The notes: generated by a model from the sequence alone, not told the origin. 20,520 nt of DNA from Methanobacteriota archaeon (GCA_002727485.1 PBXE01000058.1:19466-39985), one strand, 5' to 3'. Numbered from the stretch's first letter, positions 1-9,161 are shown. Program-made: numbers and translations.

Positions 1-3000
1 GCAGGTGTATCTTTTGGTGTTGCTTCACTTGGTTGGAAAGGTTTCGTAGTCGGTCCGAGTATTCTATTCTTAGCGTATTTTGCTCAAGTAGCATTGAATA
101 TGTTTAGGAGAAGAGATTCAACAAGTATCAATGCTTTGTTCTTGACTATGTTGGGAGTTAATCTATTGATGGCTATACCATTCTATGGTCATCCACAATT
201 AGATCTTATCTTCGATGGAACGGGTCTTCAACCATTCCTGTTTGTTCTAGGATTCTCATTGGTGATTTCTTATGTCACTACTGGATTTAGAGACAAGCCT
301 TGGTTATTGGTTCTGGGAACTCTTACAGTTATCGCAACTGTATTCTTTGTCCTATTGTGGACATTAAAGCAGTTTGACCTATCCAATGCTTGGGATGTAT
401 TGTTTACTGGAAGCGGTTATTTCACGAAGACAAAGATTTTCGGCACAGTTGCTGAGGCAAATGCTCCTGACAGAGGTCAGCTATTTGCTCAACTAGGGCC
501 AATTGTTCTTGTGCTGGCTCTTACAATGGGATTCTACAGTTTATGGTCTGCTCTAAGAAACAGAAATCAAAGCCATTTGGTTTTCGGCATATGGATTTTC
601 ACTGCAACATATATGGCTTGGACCGCTGCTAGATTCATGTTCAATGCAACTCCTGCAGTCGCAGTTCTAGGTGCATGGGGAATTACATCGCTGTGGAAGC
701 GAGCAAACTGGGAAGGTCTGTTAAAGACTTGGAAAAAATTCGGCATCCGAACTCCTGCTGACAGAATTACTGGCGCTAGGAAAGCGGTTTGGAGAACTCC
801 TTCATTCTCAGCGATTCTATTGATTATGGTTCTTCTTGGTGGTCAACAATTCACTTATGGATTGGATGCAGCTATCCCAAGTTCTGTTGAGGCAGAAGAC
901 GAAATTGACGAATCTATTTACAATATTATTCCTGATGCCCTAAGATGGGAATTAGCTGGTTTTTCCGTGCTAGATAGTAGTACATACTCTGGAAACTGGT
1001 ACCTTGGTTCATTTGGTTCTGGATTCAACGATCAAGGATGGAATGGTGCCTATGAATGGCTTGCCAATCAAGATATGCAAGACGAATATTCACAAAGACC
1101 TGCTTTCATTTCTTGGTGGGACTATGGTTTCCAAGCATTAGATACTGGAGAGCATCCTTCAGTATCTGACAACTTCCAGTCAGGAATTCCAGCATCTGGT
1201 AACATGCTTCTTGCTAGAAGTCAAGAAGATTTGATTTCAATGTTCATATGGCAACTTGCCCAAGGTGATTTGAGTTATTCTAGTTCGAACGGAGATGGTT
1301 ATGAATTAACTAGTGGATTTGAAAACATTGTCGAGAGTCATCTAAGTGATGAACAATTTGTGCTGTTCAAGAATTCTCAAGAAGAACTTGATTTCGACAA
1401 AATGGAAGACATGATTGATGATTATTCATTCAAGGTTATTCAAACAAATCGTGAGGTTGTAATGGCTGAAGGATATCACAGAGCTGATGGAATTGCTGAT
1501 ACATCTACTGATTTTTGGAGAATTTACGAAGATGGTGAAAGACTACTTTGTGACCCTCTAATTTCAGCATCTTGTGTCGATGGCGATTGGTCTAATTTCG
1601 ATGATGCAAATTTGACATTTAATAATGAAGTTCGTTCAGGTCAAGAATCTACTTATGATACAACTCACTATATCTTCGGTGATTATTGGTACACTAGTGA
1701 CTTGAAGGAAGAATTCTCTTCGGTTTCAACCCATATTCACAGAAAGAATACACGTCTTGCAATTGCAGTTCAATTATTATCTGATAGTTTAGATTCTGAT
1801 GGAATTACAAATCTTTACCATGATTTGATTGGTATGGAGAAATATTATTCTGTACAAGATTATGAAGGCCTACCAGGAGAAACAATAGAAAGAGATCATG
1901 AGATACGTTATTTTGCGATAGACAACCGTCTTTACCCAAGAGCGGGACGATACACAGATGACTTCTCATACAACCAAGGTCAACCAATGGGTATTTTTGG
2001 TGCTCCAACTATTCTTAGTGGCCAAGATATTTCTACCTTCATGAATGAAGTCTATGAGACAACAAGAGGTGGAATTCCTCAGGAAATGACCAGAGAACAA
2101 GTAGATGAGGCTATGACTGATGATTTCTTAGACCAGCAAGCAGGACTAGATATTGATCCACTTCAGGTCGATGACGTTCGTGTTGACCACAACCCTCAAT
2201 TCTTCAACACCATGCTTTCTCGTGCATATATAGGATATGGTGCTTCTACTCTAGGTGTGAATTCAGGGCAAAACAATCCTCAACCAGCGCAGCACTTTGG
2301 TCTATCTGGTACACCGGGTAGTTTCCTTCAACAGGCATTACCTATGCCTGGTGCAATGATGAATCACTTTGTTATAGCAAATTGGTATAATGAAGATAAT
2401 AATTATTCATTCGGCCAAGCAAACACCTATGTCAAGATTCTAAAGTATTATTCTGGTGCAGAAGTATCCGGTCAAGTTACTATGGAAGACAGTGGTAGTC
2501 CACTTTCAGGAGTTAGATTACTCGTTGAAAGAGATGCATTTTCCGGAGAAGGAGCTGAAGACCTTGATAACGACACTTATTGGATTCCTATTGGTTACAC
2601 AGATGCTGATGAACAGGGAAGATGGTCATTTACCGCCCCTGCTGGAAAGATTAGAGTCAGTGCATTCACAGGAAATATGAATCTAACAGTCGCTCAGAAT
2701 GCAATTCAAGATGGTTCATTCGCTCAAAACTTGAATGATGTACTAGTCGAATTTAATGAAGACAGAACAATAAATGAAATAACAGCTGTACTAGGAAATG
2801 TTGCAAACATGACATGGTTAGGTGAGGTTCAGCTTAATGTCACTGGTGAACAAGCAAATAGAACTGAACTAGTTACTCAAACAATGGATATCGAAGTTTC
2901 AAGTTCTGGTATATCAGGTTCAATTTCTTGGATTGGCGATGAACTGTTCGATGGTGAAGCACTGGTCGACACAGATATTGTTCTCAAGAGTTCTTTTGGT

Positions 3001-6000
3001 ATTTCTGATGACATTACCATTACAACTACTAATGGTTCATTCACTACTGATGAAACACGAATTCTTCAAGGTGAGGGCGAGGTTAAGTTCACAGAAAATG
3101 GTACATTTGTCAGCGATGGAATAGCATCAGCAATTGACTTCACTGGAACCTTTACTAGAACCATTAACGATGGAAGAACCTTTGTTGCTAACGGTACTTG
3201 GAATGGTTCAGGAACTATCAAAGCAACTTGGATAGATGCTGATACTTCGCAAATTTCACCTTGTACAGTCGATGCAAATAATAATGAAAACATTTCAATT
3301 CCAGTTAATCAAACAATATGTTTGATGGATGATTCAGGTGATTTACCTATTTACATGATTGATGGAGAATATGATGCAGATGGTAGATTTACTTCTAGCG
3401 GAGTATCGGTATTGTCTCAAGAGCACGAATTGTCAACTTTCGAAGGAATCGGTACCTTTGAAGGAACTGGAACTTTCAATGGAACAGGTCTATTTACTGG
3501 AATTGGTGATTTTTCAGGTGAAATGGTAAGTCCTGGTTCATTCTATCAAACCGGACTTGTGCCTGGTGATTACGAAGTTTATGCTATGTTCGATAATGGA
3601 AGAGAGGTAATGCTACCTGAAACAATTTCGGTTGGATTAGTACCTAGTTATGATTTGGCATTAACGATTCCAGGTTCAGTTCTTAGAGGAAATATTACAG
3701 ATATTTCAGGCAATAATATCTCTAATTTCTCGTTTGAATTTACAGACCTATTACTAGATGATTCGAGTCCGATACAAGTTGAAACAAATTCAACCGGTGG
3801 GTACTACTATGGTCCAATTTCAACAGGTGAATATCAATTTAGAATAGATATTGACTCAGACGGTTTCTATGAAATTAACAGTACTCTTTCTGTAGGCAGT
3901 GAAGCAGATTCATTCGAGCCGATTTCAGTAATTCCTGAAATGTTTGATGTTTCCATTCAACTGAATGCTCCGTTGAATTCTAGTACCTCTGAACCATTGT
4001 TCTCTACAGCTAACAGAACCATCGAAATTAATTCTGCAAATTCCTCTTCAACCATGTCTTTCATAACAGACGAAAATGGAACAATTAATGCAGAATTAAT
4101 GCCAGGTACCTATCAGTTAAGTGATTCTAATTCTGAAGAATACGTACTGTTTAATTCATTCAAATTAGAAGAGGACTTGAATTTATCAGCAGAATATTCC
4201 GTTGCGACAGTTGTTTCTGGTTACATGAAAGTATGTACTTCCACAGATCCTACTGCCTGTGAATCGGGTGACGTCAATGCTTCAACGACCCCAGCAAGTA
4301 ATGTAGAAGTCTTAATTACATCAGCATCTGAAGATCTTGAATTTACAGTTATTACTGACACAGAGGGTAAGTATCAAATTACTCTCCCAGGGCATCTAGA
4401 ATTCCAATTGATAGGTGAAAGCACAGGTAATTTCGGAACAAGCCACTACTTTGCATTGAATAATTCTACTACCTATGAGATGGAAGATTTATACTTAACA
4501 CAACTTAGATACATTACTGGTCAACTTTCTCTATATGACAATAATACCTCATGGAATGGATTCTCGTTCGAGAATTATCTTCCTATGATAGTTGCTGAAA
4601 ATGAAAAGGGCGTTGAATGGCTTGGACCTGTTACTGATAATGGCCAATTTGGATTTAGTTTGCCAGATGGAGAATACAGTTTCACTGTAGAACAGAGCGA
4701 ATTAAATGCTACCTCCCTAACAAGCCACTCTATTACTGAAAATGCGACTACACATGAGATTGATTTGATTGCAAATCCAGAATCTAATGATGTTCAATTC
4801 AATATTTATTTGGATGCCTCCGGTAATGAATCAGTAGATACTGGAATTCTTGTTTCTACAGGATTCTCCCTTACTTCTATTAGCGAATCCAATGATATCA
4901 CCAATGTTAGCATTTCTGATTTTGATTCGATTGGAAACGTAACATTGAACCTAAAGCCTGGAAAGTATATTGTTTCATTTAATTCTACATCAGCATCTGA
5001 TGAGAATGCTACAGACTTCAACAGTTTCTACATTTCAGACCAGATATATATCGAGATAGAAAGTGCAGAAACACAAGTTGTGAACTTCTTCTTAGATAAT
5101 GAGAGGCTAGTTAACGGTGTTCTAAATGACAACTTTGGCCTACCAATAGCTAAGGAATTCTTGTTGTATAATGAAGATAAAGATGATTGGTTCAGCATTA
5201 CTTCCAATGAATCAGGTAATTTTGCATCTTACGTACCTGTTGGTGACTGGGTTGTCATTGTCGCCCCTATGGTTGATGGAGATAATTCTACAATTCTACG
5301 CCAAGAACTCAGTGTTGGAGAAGATTCATCTTTGAGAACAGGTCTTGACTTACAAATGGTCAATGCTACTGAGATTTCGCTACAATTACTAGAATCATTG
5401 ACAGAACAACCTGTAGAAAATGCAAGAGTAATTGCTGTGAGTCAAGAAGGATTTGGTAATATTACATTGTCTAGTTCTAACGAGACAGGTCATATTTCAG
5501 ATATCTTAATGCCTGGGACATGGAGTCTATATCTGGAGTCATCTAATACAACGGATAGCTGGTACTTGAATACTTCAGAAACTCCATTCAATACCATCGG
5601 TGCAGTAAATGACTCAGTAGATCTTGGTATTCAGTATGCTGAATTAGAAGTCTTTATTGGAGGAAATGTATTTTGGGATTATAATGATGATAATATTTCT
5701 GACATCGGTGAATGGATAGAAGGAGTAAATGTAACTGTTATTGGAGATAATAATTCTGAAATTAATCAATCTGTAATGACTGACATTGATGGGAATTGGA
5801 ATTTATTCGTTCCTATTAGAGATGTTTACAATATTTCAGTCGCTAAAGAAGGATATGAAACAGTTTATTACTCGAGCGATAATGTTTCTGGATTTACCGT
5901 AAATGATGATACTGTGACATTAGACATAGAAATTACGGCAAATAATGTCGCAGTTAGTGGTGTTGTAACTACTGCACTACCAAATCCAGAATTGCAATTA

Positions 6001-7773
6001 AATGGTTCCTCTATTACTTTATATCCAAGTTCCAGTTTCGATAGAGAATCGATAAGTGTTGAAGGAACATACTCAAATGGCACTCTTTCATGGAATGAAG
6101 TAATTGTTCCAGGAGATTGGATTGTCGTAGTAGAGAGTAGTAATTTGGACGACAACGGTGGAGGAATTGCAGTGTCTTATCTTGATGCTAGTATCAATGA
6201 AGGCGCGGTACTAGAAATGCAAATGGTTTCAGGTGGCTGGGTTGAAATATCTACCAATTGGGAAGATATCGATCTAATAGACCATCACACAGGTTCTTCT
6301 GATTCAGGATACTCAATGATTGAATCCGAAGTTGAGATTTCATTTGACTTACAACTGGGAGCTGAATGGAACTATACTGTCGACCAAGACGGCGAAGTAC
6401 GTGTATTGATGCCTGTAGGAGATGTTGAATTGGAATCATCATTCAATACTGTTCAAAGAGACCTAACAATGCCATATTCCTTTACTACATTGAGAAATGT
6501 TGAGCAAGGTATTTTGGATGTTGAGATTGACTACTCACGTAAGATTAATTCAAAAACATCAATTGAAATTAATGAATCATCTGTAACTAATGCAACTTTC
6601 AATATTGGTAACCCAGAAGAAATGACCGCAATTATAGATGGGGACGAATACAAAGTAATCGAATTTGAAATTGACTCTACATATCAAGGAACTGAAAGTA
6701 CTGATAAATTCTCAGTTTCTGGCCTAGTTGAGATAAATCAAGATTCAAGTCTTTGGTCAGTTGAGTTCTATGATGGAGAAAATTGGAATAATTCAATTGA
6801 GGTTACCATGGGAATAGGTGAATCCTCTCAAGATGATTCAGTTTCGGATTCCAGTACAATAAAAGCAAGAATTTTGATGCCTAATGCAAGTTCATCTTGG
6901 AGTTTTGACAGTGGTCATGATATCACTATTAGCCTTGAGAATGAGGGTGGGGTTTCAAGTTCACTCTTCATGAATGTAGCAATTCCTCAAACATATGGAT
7001 TAGAGGTAACTGATGTAGTCGAAGAAACCGGTGTATCGCCAGGCAGTACTGCAACTTTCTCCTTCTTATTGACCAATACAGGTAATGGCGACGATACTTT
7101 CAATGTTGAACTATCTAATGAGATACCAGAAGGATGGCAAATTACACCTAGTAGTTCTGCAATTACTATTTCGAAAGGAGACTCAAGAAATCAGCAGTTC
7201 ACTGTCTTTGCTCCATCTGACTTTACATCAGGAGAGATTGAGGCTTGGATTACTGTTGCCAGTGAAGATGGAATTACAAATACTACGGTAGAGGTTGACA
7301 TTAAATCAGCAAGAATTGATCTAAGTGTCGACAAATCATCAATTAATGAAAAATCCTACATTTACGAAGTTGGCGGAGGAGAATTAATTATTCCTGTCGA
7401 AAACACTGGATATCGTTCTGCTGGAACTGTTAATGTTACAGCAAAGATGACTGATAACTCAGGAAACGTGCTAGAGTCTTATGGTACACAAACCATTTCT
7501 GTTGGTTCTGGTGAAACAGTGGATGCTATTTTCCAAATTAATGAAACCTCGATTAAAGAACCAAGATTCTTAGTTACAGTTGAAATTGGTGATAACTCAA
7601 CATTTATCGCTGACGGTGGAGATATTGAACCATTCGATTTCATCGTTCCAGTAACTTTAGAAACGATTGAAGAAGATTCAGCTTGGCTGATGGTCATAAT
7701 CTTTGTACTAGCCATATTGGTGGCATACGGTGGTTTGAAGGTAGCTAGAAGCAAATCTTCAACTAGATTCTGA
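1..7773 (+). CDS. aglB: Giant STT3/AglB-type oligosaccharyltransferase with long beta-sandwich stalk (5' partial)
   Basis: The enzyme would transfer a lipid-linked glycan to Asn in N-x-S/T sequons on the outer face of the membrane. The frame is open to base 1, so the N-terminus (including the first DXD motif) lies outside the window; 2,590 codons are visible. About eight hydrophobic segments fill codons 1-290. The STT3 external-loop motif TVAE is at codons 149-152 and the catalytic-domain motif WWDYG at 372-376, in the typical context RPAFISWWDYG followed by SDNFQ. From about base 2458 come roughly eleven carboxypeptidase-regulatory/Cna-B-like modules, including an SdrD-type one at 5656-5880, then a NEW3-like domain (about 6985-7310), a CARDB-like domain (about 7315-7660), one membrane helix (about 7681-7740) and a short basic tail. 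Ordinary archaeal AglB proteins are under about 1,000 residues, so this is a very large fusion. The 3' end is a TGA, 46 bases before the protease gene. Family assignment is secure; stalk domain borders are approximate. Confidence 0.92.
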   Translation, partial: AGVSFGVASLGWKGFVVGPSILFLAYFAQVALNMFRRRDSTSINALFLTMLGVNLLMAIPFYGHPQLDLIFDGTGLQPFLFVLGFSLVISYVTTGFRDKPWLLVLGTLTVIATVFFVLLWTLKQFDLSNAWDVLFTGSGYFTKTKIFGTVAEANAPDRGQLFAQLGPIVLVLALTMGFYSLWSALRNRNQSHLVFGIWIFTATYMAWTAARFMFNATPAVAVLGAWGITSLWKRANWEGLLKTWKKFGIRTPADRITGARKAVWRTPSFSAILLIMVLLGGQQFTYGLDAAIPSSVEAEDEIDESIYNIIPDALRWELAGFSVLDSSTYSGNWYLGSFGSGFNDQGWNGAYEWLANQDMQDEYSQRPAFISWWDYGFQALDTGEHPSVSDNFQSGIPASGNMLLARSQEDLISMFIWQLAQGDLSYSSSNGDGYELTSGFENIVESHLSDEQFVLFKNSQEELDFDKMEDMIDDYSFKVIQTNREVVMAEGYHRADGIADTSTDFWRIYEDGERLLCDPLISASCVDGDWSNFDDANLTFNNEVRSGQESTYDTTHYIFGDYWYTSDLKEEFSSVSTHIHRKNTRLAIAVQLLSDSLDSDGITNLYHDLIGMEKYYSVQDYEGLPGETIERDHEIRYFAIDNRLYPRAGRYTDDFSYNQGQPMGIFGAPTILSGQDISTFMNEVYETTRGGIPQEMTREQVDEAMTDDFLDQQAGLDIDPLQVDDVRVDHNPQFFNTMLSRAYIGYGASTLGVNSGQNNPQPAQHFGLSGTPGSFLQQALPMPGAMMNHFVIANWYNEDNNYSFGQANTYVKILKYYSGAEVSGQVTMEDSGSPLSGVRLLVERDAFSGEGAEDLDNDTYWIPIGYTDADEQGRWSFTAPAGKIRVSAFTGNMNLTVAQNAIQDGSFAQNLNDVLVEFNEDRTINEITAVLGNVANMTWLGEVQLNVTGEQANRTELVTQTMDIEVSSSGISGSISWIGDELFDGEALVDTDIVLKSSFGISDDITITTTNGSFTTDETRILQGEGEVKFTENGTFVSDGIASAIDFTGTFTRTINDGRTFVANGTWNGSGTIKATWIDADTSQISPCTVDANNNENISIPVNQTICLMDDSGDLPIYMIDGEYDADGRFTSSGVSVLSQEHELSTFEGIGTFEGTGTFNGTGLFTGIGDFSGEMVSPGSFYQTGLVPGDYEVYAMFDNGREVMLPETISVGLVPSYDLALTIPGSVLRGNITDISGNNISNFSFEFTDLLLDDSSPIQVETNSTGGYYYGPISTGEYQFRIDIDSDGFYEINSTLSVGSEADSFEPISVIPEMFDVSIQLNAPLNSSTSEPLFSTANRTIEINSANSSSTMSFITDENGTINAELMPGTYQLSDSNSEEYVLFNSFKLEEDLNLSAEYSVATVVSGYMKVCTSTDPTACESGDVNASTTPASNVEVLITSASEDLEFTVITDTEGKYQITLPGHLEFQLIGESTGNFGTSHYFALNNSTTYEMEDLYLTQLRYITGQLSLYDNNTSWNGFSFENYLPMIVAENEKGVEWLGPVTDNGQFGFSLPDGEYSFTVEQSELNATSLTSHSITENATTHEIDLIANPESNDVQFNIYLDASGNESVDTGILVSTGFSLTSISESNDITNVSISDFDSIGNVTLNLKPGKYIVSFNSTSASDENATDFNSFYISDQIYIEIESAETQVVNFFLDNERLVNGVLNDNFGLPIAKEFLLYNEDKDDWFSITSNESGNFASYVPVGDWVVIVAPMVDGDNSTILRQELSVGEDSSLRTGLDLQMVNATEISLQLLESLTEQPVENARVIAVSQEGFGNITLSSSNETGHISDILMPGTWSLYLESSNTTDSWYLNTSETPFNTIGAVNDSVDLGIQYAELEVFIGGNVFWDYNDDNISDIGEWIEGVNVTVIGDNNSEINQSVMTDIDGNWNLFVPIRDVYNISVAKEGYETVYYSSDNVSGFTVNDDTVTLDIEITANNVAVSGVVTTALPNPELQLNGSSITLYPSSSFDRESISVEGTYSNGTLSWNEVIVPGDWIVVVESSNLDDNGGGIAVSYLDASINEGAVLEMQMVSGGWVEISTNWEDIDLIDHHTGSSDSGYSMIESEVEISFDLQLGAEWNYTVDQDGEVRVLMPVGDVELESSFNTVQRDLTMPYSFTTLRNVEQGILDVEIDYSRKINSKTSIEINESSVTNATFNIGNPEEMTAIIDGDEYKVIEFEIDSTYQGTESTDKFSVSGLVEINQDSSLWSVEFYDGENWNNSIEVTMGIGESSQDDSVSDSSTIKARILMPNASSSWSFDSGHDITISLENEGGVSSSLFMNVAIPQTYGLEVTDVVEETGVSPGSTATFSFLLTNTGNGDDTFNVELSNEIPEGWQITPSSSAITISKGDSRNQQFTVFAPSDFTSGEIEAWITVASEDGITNTTVEVDIKSARIDLSVDKSSINEKSYIYEVGGGELIIPVENTGYRSAGTVNVTAKMTDNSGNVLESYGTQTISVGSGETVDAIFQINETSIKEPRFLVTVEIGDNSTFIADGGDIEPFDFIVPVTLETIEEDSAWLMVIIFVLAILVAYGGLKVARSKSSTRF
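445..456 (+). other. STT3 TIXE/SVSE-type motif (TVAE)
   Basis: The residues TVAE, followed by ANAP, sit in the loop after a membrane helix, where archaeal and eukaryotic STT3 proteins carry the external-loop-5 TIXE/SVSE motif. In that family the Glu contributes to metal and acceptor binding. The assignment is by pattern and position only. Confidence 0.7.
1114..1128 (+). other. STT3 catalytic WWDYG motif
   Basis: An intact WWDYG pentapeptide, the hallmark of oligosaccharyltransferase catalytic subunits. It contacts the +2 Ser/Thr of the sequon. The flanks (WLANQD and RPAFIS before, SDNFQ after) also match archaeal AglB, which argues for an active enzyme. Confidence 0.93.
3436..3522 (+). repeat. 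Phe-Gly hexapeptide repeat in the OST stalk
   Basis: Five consecutive, near-identical six-residue units of the form x-F-x-G-x-G (TFEGIG, TFEGTG, TFNGTG, LFTGIG, DFSGEM). Upstream, at about 3090-3230, the same style of F-x-G-T alternation appears less regularly. Alternating hydrophobic and Gly residues suggest short beta-strands in a ladder or solenoid, unlike the carboxypeptidase-like sandwiches around it. Confidence 0.8.
5677..5712 (+). other. SdrD/EF-hand-like calcium loop in the OST stalk
   Basis: The 12-residue loop DYNDDNISDIGE has acidic or amide residues at positions 1, 3, 5, 9 and 12, as in an EF-hand. It follows GGNVFW and precedes a G-V-x-V-x-V strand, which is the arrangement of SdrD B-type repeats in bacterial surface proteins. 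Calcium binding is inferred from this pattern. Confidence 0.6.
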
Positions 7774-7808
7774 TATCAGACAAGTCATTAAATGCTTCAC
7801 CTCACAGT

Positions 7809-7812
7809 GGAG
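7809..7812 (+). promoter_or_regulatory. Shine-Dalgarno for the protease gene
   Basis: GGAG lies 7 bases before the GTG at 7820. There is no ATG before the membrane helix, so this site decides the start; GTG at 7823 and TTG at 7826 are in-frame alternatives with poorer spacing. Confidence 0.6.
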
Positions 7813-7819
7813 TCTATCG

Positions 7820-9043
7820 GTGGTGTTGATACTGAGTAGTTTAGACAGTGTTGAGTTACTTCCCGAACCAGATGACGAACGTATACTTTCAGCCATAGAC
7901 CCATCAGTAGTTGGCTTTCAGGATGAATGGAGATCTGAGGTGACTGGGTGGTTCCCCCAAATAGCAAAACCTATTCACAGAGTCCGGAGAAAGAAATTTC
8001 TAATGACCAACATTGTCTTATTTGCAATATTGGCTTCACTGATGCTTTGGGTTTGGCAATCCGGTTACATGTTTGTGGAATTGCCTCCTGCTAAATCCGA
8101 ATGGGCGTTCGAAGAGGCTGGATTTGAAGAAGAAATTTTAGATGGTTTAACGGGTGAAGGTGTCAAGGTTTGCATTGTTGATACTGGAATTGATATTTCA
8201 CACCCATCGTTTAGAAATACAAATCTAGTTTTTAAGGATATGATTTCAAACTCAAACAGTCCTGTAGATTATGGAGCTACAGCCCATGGTACATTGATGG
8301 CTGGTATTCTCGTATCTCAAGAACATCAGTTTGGAGTTTCTCCAGGTGTCGATTTGGGAGTAGTTGCAGCACTTAGTGACGATGGTAGTGGCATGAATAC
8401 TGCTGATGAGCAAAAAATTTCCGACTCTATTGAATGGTGTATAAATGAATTTTCCGCAGACATTATTTCGCTTTCTTTGGGAGGGACGCAAAGTGAATCA
8501 ATGACACGAGAAGGACCAAGTGTTTCCTCCGTTAGAAAGGCTCTAGACCGTGGTATTTTTGTTGTTGCTGCAGCAGGTAATGATGGTGGCAATAGTGATG
8601 ATGGGCGAGTTTCAGTACCTAGCAATGTGCCACTGGTAATTTCTGTAGGGGCATCATCCCAGGGGGGTGAGATTTGGCAGAATAGTTCAATGGGTAGCCA
8701 AGTTACTATATCAGGTGAACAGAGAAATCATCCAAACATGAAACCAGAAATAATTGCACCAGGAGTTAGAATTGTTAGTACGGGGTCAAACGGTCAATGG
8801 TACTCGAGTAGTGGGACTTCAGACTCAACAGTTTTTGTCACTGGCGCATTAGCGCTTATTCTTCAAGATCAACCTCAATTGAGGCCGTCTTCCACATTGG
8901 ATAGTTCGTGTATCGGCGAAGTCAAACAGGCTCTTCGAGTAAGTGCTTCGAATTCAATTATTGAACATGATGATTTACTTGGATATGGTAATTTGGATGC
9001 AGGGGCTTGGTTAGAAGAGGTTCGTACAATGCCGAATTGTTGA
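7820..9043 (+). CDS. Membrane-anchored subtilisin-like (S8) serine protease
   Basis: A 407-residue serine protease of the subtilase family. The catalytic triad is visible as Asp121 (CIVDTGID), His156 (AHGTLMAG) and Ser334 (SSGTSDS), with the oxyanion Asn254 (AAAGNDGG). Residues 1-60 are acidic and then basic (HRVRRKKF), followed by one membrane helix at about 64-86. Positive residues before the helix predict a type II orientation, with the protease domain outside. No propeptide inhibitor domain or cleavable signal peptide is evident. The usual Pro a few residues after the catalytic Ser (GTSxAxP) is replaced by Val. The gene starts 46 bases after the oligosaccharyltransferase stop, in the same direction, so co-transcription is likely. 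The substrate is unknown; processing of surface proteins is a guess from the neighbours. Confidence 0.92.
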   Translation: MVLILSSLDSVELLPEPDDERILSAIDPSVVGFQDEWRSEVTGWFPQIAKPIHRVRRKKFLMTNIVLFAILASLMLWVWQSGYMFVELPPAKSEWAFEEAGFEEEILDGLTGEGVKVCIVDTGIDISHPSFRNTNLVFKDMISNSNSPVDYGATAHGTLMAGILVSQEHQFGVSPGVDLGVVAALSDDGSGMNTADEQKISDSIEWCINEFSADIISLSLGGTQSESMTREGPSVSSVRKALDRGIFVVAAAGNDGGNSDDGRVSVPSNVPLVISVGASSQGGEIWQNSSMGSQVTISGEQRNHPNMKPEIIAPGVRIVSTGSNGQWYSSSGTSDSTVFVTGALALILQDQPQLRPSSTLDSSCIGEVKQALRVSASNSIIEHDDLLGYGNLDAGAWLEEVRTMPNC

Positions 9044-9057
9044 AATTTTGTAGTGGT

Positions 9058-9129
9058 AATTGATATTAATAGCGAAAATTGATATTATTATTCAATTTTT
9101 AATGATATTTTTAACAGAAATTGATACTT
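9058..9129 (+). repeat. Spaced direct repeats upstream of the surface-protein gene
   Basis: AATTGATATTA occurs exactly at 9058-9068 and 9077-9087. A close copy, AATTGATACTT, is at 9119-9129, and a degenerate one (TAATGATATTT) lies around 9100-9110. Start-to-start spacing is about 19-23 bases, close to two helical turns, so bound proteins would sit on one face of the DNA. This looks like an operator array, although low-complexity AT-rich DNA can produce weak repeats by chance. Confidence 0.45.
9096..9112 (+). terminator. Possible oligo-T terminator after the protease gene
   Basis: Two T5 runs (9096-9100 and 9108-9112) lie 53-69 bases after the protease stop without a hairpin. Oligo-T tracts on the coding strand are the usual archaeal termination signal, but the region is AT-rich overall. 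Confidence 0.35.
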
Positions 9130-9161
9130 TAAAACATACTTTCAGTGAACAGTGTTATAAT
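9128..9161 (+). promoter_or_regulatory. Candidate archaeal promoter of the surface-protein gene
   Basis: Two TATA-box candidates are present. TTTAAAA at 9128-9134 would place a start site near 9157 and leave a leader of about 38 bases. TTATAAT at 9155-9161 would give a leader of about 13 bases. A weak Shine-Dalgarno, GAGG at 9184-9187, lies 7 bases before the ATG. The sequence alone does not choose between the two. Confidence 0.45.

Noticed and set aside
94..99. TTG at 94 as the start of the oligosaccharyltransferase
   Set aside because: The same frame is open to base 1 and encodes a membrane segment, and known AglB proteins have far more residues before the WWDYG motif.
5868..6155. A 95-residue minus-strand open frame inside the stalk
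   Set aside because: It is a shadow of the long coding frame, with no start signal or family resemblance.
9155..9161. TTATAAT as a bacterial -10 box
   Set aside because: No matching -35 is seen and the gene content is archaeal; it is kept only as an alternative TATA box.
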